Below are positions 1 to 5,984 of a DNA stretch of 6,975 nucleotides, in pieces. The DNA comes from Lachnospiraceae bacterium (GTDB lineage: Bacteria > Bacillota > Clostridia > Lachnospirales > Lachnospiraceae), in NCBI GenBank assembly GCA_017420605.1, contig JAFOIS010000074.1, positions 1-6,975 on the forward strand, given 5' to 3'. The notes beneath the pieces are model-generated. The model was not told where the DNA came from. It saw nothing but the letters and a program-made list of their open reading frames with translations, and searched no databases. Within the stretch, counting starts at the first letter, position 1; each line of letters begins with the position of its first letter. Both the position numbers and the translations under genes were made by a program.

Positions 1-1
1 A

Positions 2-862
2 AAGGCGCCGGAAAACGCGGCGGCTTCCGCGGCGGAAATAGCGGTTCCCGTATCGGAGGAGGCAAGGGGCGGCGTTATGATGCTCCGAATCTCTTCCGTA
101 GAGCCGAACCGTGAGCAGCCGCGCAAAGATTTTGACGAGGATCGGCTTGCCGAACTCGCCGAATCGATCCGGGAGCACGGCGTGATCCAGCCGCTTCTCG
201 TGCAGAAAGCCGGAAAGCATTACGAGATCATCGCCGGCGAACGCCGCTGGCGCGCCGCAAAGCAGGCGGGCCTTAAGGAGATCCCGGCGATCGTCCGGGA
301 ATACTCGAAACAGGAAGCCGTTGAAGTATCACTGATCGAAAACATCCAGCGCGAGGATCTTAATCCGATCGAAGAGGCGCAGGCCTACGACCGGCTCATG
401 AAGGAGTTCGACCTCAAGCAGGAAGATATTGCAAAGAGGGTTTCGCGGAGCCGCGCGGCGGTCGCGAACGCGGTGCGGCTTCTTAATCTGCCGGCGGAAG
501 TCCGGGATATGGTCACGGAAGGGATCCTTTCCGAAGGTCATGCCCGTACGCTCCTGCCGCTTCCGGAGGAAGCGCTCATCACAGCCGCAAAGTTCGTCGC
601 GGCAAAGGGGCTGAGCGTCCGGGAGACGGAGAAATACGTCAAGAGCCTTCTTGCGCCGCGCCGCAGGACGGAGAAGGAGACGGACCCGGTGACCGAGCTC
701 ATCGTCCGCGATATTGAAAAGCAGATGCGCGAAGCGCTCGGCGCGAAAGTGGAGATCCGTACCGCGGGAAAACACAGCGGCCGGATCGAGATCACCTATT
801 CGTCCGACGACGAACTGGAGCGTCTGCTCTATCTGATCCGCAGAAGCGGAGGGGAGGCCTGA
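2..862 (+). CDS. parB: Chromosome-partitioning protein ParB/Spo0J, 5'-partial
   Basis: ParB is a CTP-dependent DNA clamp. It loads at parS sites near the origin, spreads along DNA, and works with ParA/Soj and SMC in chromosome segregation. Numbering from the Met at 77, the N-terminal domain carries the CTP/parS-loading motifs GERRWRAA (54-61) and ENIQRE (88-93). A helix-turn-helix follows at about 113-139 (LKQEDIAKRVSRSRAAVANA), and a C-terminal dimerisation domain lies at about 215-261. The frame stays open without a stop from base 2, encoding an Ala-rich stretch that ends in GGV before the Met. Family members normally have an N-terminal ParA-interacting segment and linker here, so the Met at 77 is probably internal and the true start lies left of the window. 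The gene heads a compact operon: it stops one base before the GTG of the next gene. Family assignment is secure; the start is unseen. Confidence 0.95.
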   Translation, partial: KAPENAAASAAEIAVPVSEEARGGVMMLRISSVEPNREQPRKDFDEDRLAELAESIREHGVIQPLLVQKAGKHYEIIAGERRWRAAKQAGLKEIPAIVREYSKQEAVEVSLIENIQREDLNPIEEAQAYDRLMKEFDLKQEDIAKRVSRSRAAVANAVRLLNLPAEVRDMVTEGILSEGHARTLLPLPEEALITAAKFVAAKGLSVRETEKYVKSLLAPRRRTEKETDPVTELIVRDIEKQMREALGAKVEIRTAGKHSGRIEITYSSDDELERLLYLIRRSGGEA

Positions 863-863
863 C

Positions 864-1694
864 GTGATCGTTCTTACATCAGGGGGCGGCGGCTTCCTTG
901 TGATCTATCTTCTGCTCGCGGCTGCGCTGTGCGGAACGTCGATCTACCTGCTGCTCCGGCTTCGGAAGCTGGAAGCGCGGCTTCGGCGGTTCATGCGCGG
1001 AAAGGACGGCGCGTCCCTCGAAAAGAGCTTTGCGAAAGAGTTTTCGCATCTGCATTCGCTCGAGTCGGAAAACGCTGTGCTGCGGCAGGAGGTGGAGGAA
1101 CTCACGGCTTTCGCCGCGAAGTATTATTCCCGGATCGGCATCGTCAAGTACGACGCGTTCGAGGATGTCGGCGGTAAAATGAGCTTTGTTCTTGCGATGC
1201 TGAACGAGGAGGACTCCGGGATCGTCGTCAACGCGATCCACAGCAAGGATAACTGCTTCCTTTATTTAAAGGAGATCGTGGGCGGAGAATCCTATATCAT
1301 TCTCAGTAAGGAAGAGATTGAAGCCCTGCAGGCCGCGAAGCGGAACGGCGAAGACCTGGAAGCGGGCATCCGGAAAGCGGCCGCACTGAAGCGCGAGCAG
1401 GAAGCGCAGGCGGAAGCGCCGCGGGCGGAACGGCATATCATGCGGCTGAGGCGCCCGGTATCCGCAAAGGCTGCCGCCGCCGAAGAGAACGCGGCGCAGG
1501 ATGCGGAGGCGCCGGCGAAAGAGCCGGCACGTGCGCCGGAAGAGCGCGAAGAGGATATGGAACTGCTTTCCGTCGAGGAACTGATCCGCAGACTCGAAAC
1601 GCGTACCGGCAGCAAAATCGATAAAGAAGACGGCGAAACGGCCGAAGAGGCAGAAAGCGCCGATAAGACCATAGCGGAGGGAGAAGAGACATGA
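864..1694 (+). CDS. DUF4446 family membrane-anchored protein
   Basis: This 276-residue protein starts with GTG, behind a very strong purine-rich ribosome site (GGAGGGGAGG, 848-857). A single hydrophobic segment at residues 11-31 should anchor it in the membrane, followed by a basic stretch that would face the cytoplasm. A heptad-like helical segment at about 50-85 precedes the conserved DUF4446 core at about 87-157. The core is recognisable by RIGIVKYDAFEDVGGK, the NAIHSKDN segment and the GESYIILSKEE segment. Residues from about 170 onward form a long low-complexity tail rich in Ala, Glu and Arg, longer than the compact family form, probably disordered. The family's biochemical role is unknown to me. 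Its place between parB and serS recurs in Clostridia. The stop overlaps the serS start (ATGA), so translation is likely coupled. Family call is firm; function is not assigned. Confidence 0.88.
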   Translation: MIVLTSGGGGFLVIYLLLAAALCGTSIYLLLRLRKLEARLRRFMRGKDGASLEKSFAKEFSHLHSLESENAVLRQEVEELTAFAAKYYSRIGIVKYDAFEDVGGKMSFVLAMLNEEDSGIVVNAIHSKDNCFLYLKEIVGGESYIILSKEEIEALQAAKRNGEDLEAGIRKAAALKREQEAQAEAPRAERHIMRLRRPVSAKAAAAEENAAQDAEAPAKEPARAPEEREEDMELLSVEELIRRLETRTGSKIDKEDGETAEEAESADKTIAEGEET

Positions 1695-2977
1695 TCGATA
1701 TTAAGCTTATCAGAGAAAATCCGGAATTTGTCCGGGAGAACATCCGGAAAAAGTTCCAGGACCGCAAGCTTCCCATGGTGGACGAGGTGATCGCCTACGA
1801 TGCGGAACACCGCGCCATCCTGCAGGAGGTAGAAGCGATCCGCGCCGAAAAGAACCGCATCTCCAAGGAGATCGGGAAACTCATGGGTCAGGGCAAAAAG
1901 GACGAGGCCATGGCGATCCGCGCAAAGATCGCGGAAGACGATCAGCGCGCGAAGGAGCTTTCCGAGCGGGATAAGGTCGTGGAGGCTGAGATCCGCAAAC
2001 GGATGCTCCTCATCCCGAACATCATCGGCGAAGACGTGCCGATCGGAAAAGACGATTCCGAGAACGTCGAGATCGAGCGGTTCGGCGAGCCCGTCGTGCC
2101 GGATTTCGAGATCCCCTATCATACCGAGATCATGGAATCCCTTGCCGGGGTCGATATGGACGCGGCCGGCCGTGTGGCCGGGAACGGCTTCTACTACCTC
2201 GTCGGCGATATCGCACGCCTCCACTCTTCGATCTTAAGCTACGCGCGTGATTTCATGATCGACCGCGGCTTCACCTATGTGATCCCGCCGTTCATGATCC
2301 GCTCGGCTGTCGTCGAAGGCGTCATGAGCTTCGAGGAAATGGACGCCATGATGTACAAGGTCGAGGGCGAGGATCTGTACCTCATCGGCACGAGCGAACA
2401 CAGCATGATCGGCCGCTTCATCGACCAGATCCTGCCGGAGGCGTCTCTCCCGCTCACGCTGACCAGCTATTCGCCCTGCTTCCGGAAGGAAAAAGGCGCG
2501 CACGGCATCGAGGAGCGCGGCGTATACCGGATCCATCAGTTCGAGAAGCAGGAAATGATCGTGGTCTGCCGTCCGGAGGAATCCCCGATGTGGTTCGACA
2601 GGCTCTGGCAGAACACCGTCGATTTCTTCCGTACCCTGGACATCCCGGTCCGTACGCTGGAATGCTGCTCGGGCGACCTGGCGGACATGAAGGTCCGTTC
2701 GCTCGACGTCGAGGCGTGGTCTCCGCGTCAGAAGAAATACTTCGAGGTCGGCAGCTGCTCGAACCTCGGCGACGCGCAGGCACGGCGCCTCAAGATCCGC
2801 GTGCAGGGCGAAGACGGAAGGAAGTATCTTGCGCATACGCTCAACAATACATGCGTCGCGCCGCCGCGTATGCTGATCGCTTTCCTTGAGAATAATCTCA
2901 ACGCCGACGGATCCGTCAATATCCCGAAGGCGCTGCAGCCGTATATGGGCGGGAAGACGGTCATTACGAAGAAATAA
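1691..2977 (+). CDS. serS: Seryl-tRNA synthetase
   Basis: This class II synthetase charges tRNA-Ser (and tRNA-Sec where present) with serine in the cytoplasm. At 428 residues it has the usual full bacterial length. The N-terminal Lys/Glu-rich antiparallel coiled coil at about 30-105 is the arm that grips the long variable arm of tRNA-Ser. The catalytic core shows TSEH (234-237), motif 2 FRKEKG (264-269) running into RGVYRIHQFEKQE, the serine-pocket stretch EVGSCSN, and motif 3 around LNNTCVAPPR with the ATP-binding Arg at 393. The motif 3 lead-in LNNTCVAPPR differs from the common LNGSGLAVGR type, but the key Arg is kept, so I read it as a subfamily variant. The start is fixed by the 4-base overlap with the upstream gene and by GGAGGGAG at 1676-1683. 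There is no room for a T-box leader, so expression should follow the operon. Confidence 0.98.
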   Translation: MIDIKLIRENPEFVRENIRKKFQDRKLPMVDEVIAYDAEHRAILQEVEAIRAEKNRISKEIGKLMGQGKKDEAMAIRAKIAEDDQRAKELSERDKVVEAEIRKRMLLIPNIIGEDVPIGKDDSENVEIERFGEPVVPDFEIPYHTEIMESLAGVDMDAAGRVAGNGFYYLVGDIARLHSSILSYARDFMIDRGFTYVIPPFMIRSAVVEGVMSFEEMDAMMYKVEGEDLYLIGTSEHSMIGRFIDQILPEASLPLTLTSYSPCFRKEKGAHGIEERGVYRIHQFEKQEMIVVCRPEESPMWFDRLWQNTVDFFRTLDIPVRTLECCSGDLADMKVRSLDVEAWSPRQKKYFEVGSCSNLGDAQARRLKIRVQGEDGRKYLAHTLNNTCVAPPRMLIAFLENNLNADGSVNIPKALQPYMGGKTVITKK

Positions 2978-2984
2978 GACAAAG

Positions 2985-3012
2985 CGCCTTCCGTCCGCAG
3001 GGGCGGGAGGCG
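2985..3012 (+). terminator. Strong hairpin after serS, no T-run
   Basis: A 12-bp stem (2985-2996 with 3001-3012, two G-T wobbles, loop GCAG) sits 7 bases after the serS stop. It is the natural end of the parB operon. The usual run of T is missing; TGCACAGC follows instead. It may act as an mRNA 3'-end stabiliser or a Rho-assisted end rather than a classical intrinsic terminator. Confidence 0.55.
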
Positions 3013-3029
3013 TGCACAGCACAAAATAT

Positions 3030-3040
3030 TATGTAAACCA
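3030..3040 (+). repeat. TATGYAAACCA repeat, copy 1
   Basis: The sequence TATGTAAACCA lies six bases before the DUF3881 start codon. Two further copies, both TATGCAAACCA, follow the same gene at 3935-3945 and 3957-3967. An inverted TTGCATA lies at 3988-3994. The upstream copy overlaps a possible -10 hexamer (TATTAT, 3027-3032). Function unknown; a protein-binding site is possible. Confidence 0.5.
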
Positions 3041-3045
3041 ACAAT

Positions 3046-3933
3046 ATGCATGAATATTTGCCTGCAGTGGGGTTTTCGGACGTCCTGGATATCACCGGAT
3101 GGAAGACCCTGCTTGAAGAAACTGTAGAACATTATGATGACAAGATGGTCTTCGAAACACGCGAAGGCCGTCTTTTTGCGGAGATCTACCGCGAAACGGC
3201 GCCGGGTGCGGGGTTGTGCGTGTGCGGCGAGTTCGACGAGAACAACGTTTTCTACCCGGAATACCTGTTTCCTTATCTGAACGGCAGGGATATCAGCACG
3301 ACCGAGGAGGTCCATATCGAACGCCGGATCGCCACGGAAGACTGCGAATGCTCTGTGGACGATCTCCGCGTCGGCGCGACGCTCATTTTTTACCTCCGGA
3401 ACCTGGCGGATTTCGAGATCAGGCGGGCGCGGGGCGACGCCCTGTCCGGTCACTTTCCGACGGAGCTCTCCGGCTTTTCGCTGGAGGGGACGATCCTTCT
3501 GCCCCTTGACAAAAAGGGAAACGAGGAAGCCTGGGACGCCGCGGAGGATGAGCGGAAGAAGCTGATCCAGGCGGCGCAGAGCGGCGACGCGGAAGCGATG
3601 GAAAGCCTGACCATGGGCGATTACGAGACCTACAACCAGGTCATGGAGCGCGCCGGACGCGAGGACGTGCTTACGATCGTGGATTCGTATTTCATGCCGA
3701 ACGGTTCGGAGTGCGACCGCTACGCGATCCTCGGCGAGATCGAGTCCTGGGAGAAGGTAAAGAATAAGATCACCGGAGAAGACCTCATCATGCTGGTCGT
3801 CATGTGCAACGGGATCCGGCTCACGGTCTGCATCAACGAGCTGGACCTGCAGGGAGAACCCGAGGCCGGCCGCCGCTTCCGCGGGATCATATGGCTCCAG
3901 GGCTACGTGCATTTCCCGGACCTGTCGAAATAG
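3046..3933 (+). CDS. DUF3881 family protein
   Basis: This 295-residue protein matches the DUF3881 family, which I associate almost only with Lachnospiraceae and for which I know no function. Recognisable stretches are the N-terminus MHEYLPAVGF, the segment CGEFDENNVFYPEYLFPYL, the segment DDLRVGATLIFYLRN, then EDVLTIVDSYFMPNGSECD, and the C-terminal CINELDLQGEPEAGRRFRG. It has no signal peptide or membrane segment, so it should be cytosolic. An in-frame stop at 3034-3036 rules out a longer version, and the next in-frame Met lies about 30 codons in, so the start at 3046 is well supported. Oddly, it has no Shine-Dalgarno-like sequence, unlike every upstream gene. The strong hairpin after serS separates it from the parB operon. 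Base composition matches the core genes, so it appears native. Confidence 0.85.
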   Translation: MHEYLPAVGFSDVLDITGWKTLLEETVEHYDDKMVFETREGRLFAEIYRETAPGAGLCVCGEFDENNVFYPEYLFPYLNGRDISTTEEVHIERRIATEDCECSVDDLRVGATLIFYLRNLADFEIRRARGDALSGHFPTELSGFSLEGTILLPLDKKGNEEAWDAAEDERKKLIQAAQSGDAEAMESLTMGDYETYNQVMERAGREDVLTIVDSYFMPNGSECDRYAILGEIESWEKVKNKITGEDLIMLVVMCNGIRLTVCINELDLQGEPEAGRRFRGIIWLQGYVHFPDLSK

Positions 3934-3934
3934 T

Positions 3935-3967
3935 TATGCAAACCAAATGCCGGGTGTATGCAAACCA
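3935..3967 (+). repeat. TATGCAAACCA direct repeat, copies 2 and 3
   Basis: Two perfect copies of TATGCAAACCA begin 22 bases apart (3935-3945 and 3957-3967), directly after the DUF3881 stop. A variant lies just before that gene. The second copy's TATGCAA is matched by an inverted TTGCATA at 3988-3994, which overlaps the -35 region of the tRNA promoter. The even two-turn spacing suggests binding sites. Confidence 0.6.
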
Positions 3968-3987
3968 TGGGAGTAAGCCGCACAGGC

Positions 3988-4016
3988 TTGCATATTTCCG
4001 GTAAACATGATAAAGT
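3988..4016 (+). promoter_or_regulatory. Predicted sigma-70 promoter of tRNA-Arg
   Basis: TTGCAT (3988-3993) and TAAAGT (4011-4016) are separated by an ideal 17 bases and would start transcription about a dozen bases before the tRNA at 4035. Both hexamers are moderate matches to consensus. Confidence 0.55.
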
Positions 4017-4034
4017 AAGTCACGTTCACAAAGT

Positions 4035-4111
4035 GTCTCCGTAGCTCAGCAGGATAGAGCGTCCGCCTCCTAAGCGGAAGGTCGGGTGTTCGAATCACCT
4101 CGGAGACGCCA
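4035..4111 (+). tRNA. tRNA-Arg (anticodon CCU), CCA encoded
   Basis: A complete cloverleaf is visible. The acceptor stem is GTCTCCG with CGGAGAC. The D arm is GCTC with GAGC. The anticodon stem is TCCGC with GCGGA around the loop CTCCTAA (anticodon CCT at 34-36). The T arm is GGGTG with CACCT around TTCGAAT. Discriminator G is followed by an encoded CCA at 4109-4111. It decodes AGG arginine codons. The sharp drop in GC content begins right after it, and a related tRNA fragment lies about 1.9 kb further on, so its 3' end is a plausible integration site. Confidence 0.97.
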
Positions 4112-4119
4112 GAGCACTC

Positions 4120-4169
4120 CGGAAGCCGTTAGATTTTGGTTAGAAAAACGGCTTCCGTTTTTTATTTTT
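4120..4169 (+). terminator. Intrinsic terminator of tRNA-Arg
   Basis: A perfect 11-bp stem, CGGAAGCCGTT (4120-4130) with AACGGCTTCCG (4147-4157), has a 16-base loop and is followed by TTTTTT then ATTTTT. The loop region holds two TTAGA pentamers (4129-4133 and 4140-4144), an arrangement echoed in the terminator after the tRNA fragment at 6063-6116. Confidence 0.92.
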
Positions 4170-4210
4170 CCATAGAGATACGGGTATTTCCAACAGATTA
4201 TAAACAGATA

Positions 4211-4239
4211 TTGAAAGGAAAAATGGATGGTGTTATAGT
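4211..4239 (+). promoter_or_regulatory. Predicted extended -10 promoter of the ATPase-nuclease gene
   Basis: TTGAAA (4211-4216) and TATAGT (4234-4239) have exact 17-base spacing. A TG dinucleotide sits one base before the -10 (4231-4232), making it an extended -10 promoter. Both hexamers miss consensus by one base, so this should be strong unless repressed. Expected start is near 4246, giving a leader of about 80 bases. Confidence 0.75.
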
Positions 4240-4276
4240 TTTCCAAAAGTGGATATATAACTGAGATTTGGAAAAC
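4238..4276 (+). promoter_or_regulatory. Operator-like inverted repeat over the ATPase promoter
   Basis: GTTTTCCAAA (4238-4247) and TTTGGAAAAC (4267-4276) form a perfect 10-bp inverted repeat with a 19-base gap. The left arm overlaps the end of the -10 element and the expected transcription start, so a bound protein would block initiation. The same core recurs right after the gene as TTTTCCAAAT (5753-5762) and ATTGGAAAGA (5781-5790). The regulator is not identified; the winged-helix region of the downstream protein makes autoregulation one possibility. Confidence 0.6.
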
Positions 4277-4327
4277 AATAATTTATAGACATTATTCTTT
4301 TGTCAGCTCAGGATTTGAGGGATACGT

Positions 4328-5746
4328 ATGATTATCGGAAGAGAAAAAGAGCAGGAACTGTTGAAAGGACTGATGAAATCAAGCAATTCACAGTTTGTTG
4401 CTGTATATGGACGACGGAGAATCGGAAAAACTTTTTTAATAAGAGAGTCCTTTCACTATCGTTTTACGTTTCAGCATTCCGGGATATATAACGGAAATCG
4501 TTCAGAGCAGCTGTTCGCCTTTGCAGCATCCTTAAAAGATGCCGGTCTTGACAGCTGCCCTGTACCTGAAAACTGGATGCAGGCATTTGAACTTTTAAAG
4601 GATCTTATCCGTCAGAGTCATGAAGAGAAAAAAGTCATATTCATTGATGAACTATCCTGGATGGATACGCCAAAATCAAAACTGATTATGGCTCTTGAGC
4701 ATTTCTGGAATGGATGGGCGTCCGGCAGACAGGATATCGTCCTGATTATTTGCAGCTCTGTTACATCATGGATGATCAATAAGGTGATTCATGATAAAGG
4801 CGGTCTTTATCACAGGCTGACAGACAGGATATATCTTGCTCCGTTTACGCTTCATGAGTGTGAACTGTATTCAAAAGCCATGGGGCTTGCGATGACGAGA
4901 CAGCAGATACTTGAGGCATATATGATCATGGGCGGCGTGCCTTATTATTGGAGTCATTTAAAAAAGGGCCTGTCTTTATCCCAGAATGTAGATCAAATGT
5001 TCTTTGCGGAAGATGCTTCACTGTATGAAGAGTTTGAACATCTTTTCTCCTCCCTGTTCAGAAATCCGGAAGAATATATGCGGATTATTAAAGCGCTTGC
5101 AGGAAAGCAGTCCGGTATGACGCGGAACGAACTTCTTGCGGAAACAGGAATTGACGGGTCCGGAAGCTTTTCAGGCAAGCTGGAGGAACTCGAAAAGTGC
5201 GGGTTTATTCGTACCTATTCGTCGTTCGGGAAAAAGAAGAAGGATACCATGCATCAGCTGATAGATCCATATACGCTGTTTTATTTTCACTTTCTTGCAA
5301 AAAAGCCGAAAGATGAGCATTACTGGACAAATCAGCTGAATACTCCGGTACGTAATGTTTGGAACGGTCTGGCTTTTGAGCGTGTCTGCATGTGGCATAC
5401 TAACAATATAAAAAAGGCTCTGGGTATTTCCGGGGTTTTGACGGATATCTGTTCCTGGAGCTGTGTCACGGATCCGGATAAAGGATTGCTTGGTTCTCAG
5501 ATCGATATGATCATTGTACGAAAGGATCAGGTTATCAATCTTTTGGAGATGAAATATTCTTCGGCACCATATGCAATTACAAAAAAAACAAATGCTGATC
5601 TTCTTCGAAAGCGCAGTGATTTTATAATAGCAACCGGGACAAGAGCAGCGATTCATCTGACGATGGTAACTCCATTTGGCATTGTACGCAACAGTTACGC
5701 AGGGGATATACAGTCAGAAATCACCGCCGAGGATCTTTTTGCGTAA
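4328..5746 (+). CDS. AAA+ ATPase fused to predicted PD-(D/E)XK nuclease (ATPase_2 + DUF234)
   Basis: The 472-residue protein opens with an ATPase_2-type AAA+ domain: the IIGREKE box (2-8), Walker A GRRRIGKT (28-35), Walker B VIFIDE (103-108) with an adjacent LSWMD, and a sensor-1-like stretch IICSSVTSW (140-148). Arg 163 and Arg 167 are candidate arginine fingers. A winged-helix-like segment spans about 254-320. The C-terminal DUF234 part has the nuclease pattern with Glu 351, Asp 393, Glu 407 and Lys 409 (EMK), all present, so both activities look intact. No signal or membrane segment is seen. The start is supported by TTGAGGG (4315-4321), six bases upstream. The gene stands alone, is far more AT-rich than its left neighbours, and follows a tRNA, pointing to horizontal acquisition. 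The biological role of this family is not settled; defence or mobile-element maintenance is a guess. Confidence 0.9.
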   Translation: MIIGREKEQELLKGLMKSSNSQFVAVYGRRRIGKTFLIRESFHYRFTFQHSGIYNGNRSEQLFAFAASLKDAGLDSCPVPENWMQAFELLKDLIRQSHEEKKVIFIDELSWMDTPKSKLIMALEHFWNGWASGRQDIVLIICSSVTSWMINKVIHDKGGLYHRLTDRIYLAPFTLHECELYSKAMGLAMTRQQILEAYMIMGGVPYYWSHLKKGLSLSQNVDQMFFAEDASLYEEFEHLFSSLFRNPEEYMRIIKALAGKQSGMTRNELLAETGIDGSGSFSGKLEELEKCGFIRTYSSFGKKKKDTMHQLIDPYTLFYFHFLAKKPKDEHYWTNQLNTPVRNVWNGLAFERVCMWHTNNIKKALGISGVLTDICSWSCVTDPDKGLLGSQIDMIIVRKDQVINLLEMKYSSAPYAITKKTNADLLRKRSDFIIATGTRAAIHLTMVTPFGIVRNSYAGDIQSEITAEDLFA

Positions 5747-5756
5747 AGATCCTTTT
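5731..5756 (+). terminator. Terminator overlapping the ATPase stop codon
   Basis: GGATCTTT (5731-5738) pairs perfectly with AAAGATCC (5745-5752) across a 6-base loop that includes the first base of the stop codon, and TTTT follows. The stem is short, so termination may be partial. Overlap with the coding end is compact and unusual. Confidence 0.6.
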
Positions 5757-5796
5757 CCAAATCTTTTCATAACGGACGGAATTGGAAAGATATTTT

Positions 5797-5866
5797 CATT
5801 AGAGAAAAAGGGACTTATCTAACTGCAAATATCACATCACCACTGACTTAGATGCTTTCTCTAATG
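5797..5866. repeat. Nested inverted repeat with TTAGA/TCTAA arms
   Basis: The outer arms are CATTAGAGAAA (5797-5807) and TTTCTCTAATG (5856-5866), 11 bp and perfect. The inner arms are ATCTAA (5817-5822) and TTAGAT (5848-5853). A further ATCTAA follows at 5870-5875. This could be a pair of protein-binding sites or a long-stem RNA. Confidence 0.65.
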
Positions 5867-5888
5867 GGTATCTAACAAACAGGGCCGA

Positions 5889-5928
5889 TCAGAAACGATC
5901 AGAAAGAATTATCAGACAATTTCAGAAA
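5889..5928. repeat. Phased TCAGAAA-like repeats
   Basis: TCAGAAA occurs at 5889-5895, 5899-5905 and 5922-5928, with TCAGACA at 5912-5918. Start-to-start spacings are 10, 13 and 10 bases, about one helical turn. Related TCAGAC and its complement lie at about 5966-5978. The pattern resembles an iteron or arm-site cluster. Confidence 0.55.
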
Positions 5929-5949
5929 GACAGAAAACCCAGTATTTAT

Positions 5950-5965
5950 GCGGGCTCGCGGGCTC
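5950..5965 (+). repeat. Tandem 8-bp duplication GCGGGCTC
   Basis: Two perfect head-to-tail copies of GCGGGCTC, immediately followed by a small palindrome, TCAGAC-G-GTCTGA. Probably a slippage product; no function inferred. Confidence 0.5.
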
Positions 5966-5984
5966 TCAGACGGTCTGAAACGAC

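Noticed and set aside
329..775. Minus-strand open frames antisense to parB, and similar long frames antisense to the other GC-rich genes (for example 1292-2224 and 2728-3912)
   Set aside because: They lie opposite well-identified genes, are typical of GC-rich codon use, and show no recognisable protein family or ribosome site.
1600..1690. T-box riboswitch upstream of serS
   Set aside because: The upstream DNA is coding sequence of the overlapping DUF4446 gene, with no leader or terminator.
5171..5656. 161-codon minus-strand open frame within the ATPase-nuclease gene
   Set aside because: It is opposite a protein with clear motifs throughout, and its translation shows no family pattern.
5817..5876. 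Integron attC-like site (ATCTAAC fits the RYYYAAC half-site pattern)
   Set aside because: The opposing half reads CTTAGAT, lacking the required G of GTTRRRY, and there is no integron integrase or cassette array.
5889..5928. CRISPR array
   Set aside because: Repeat units are 7 bases with 3-6 base gaps, far too short for repeats and spacers, and no cas gene is present.
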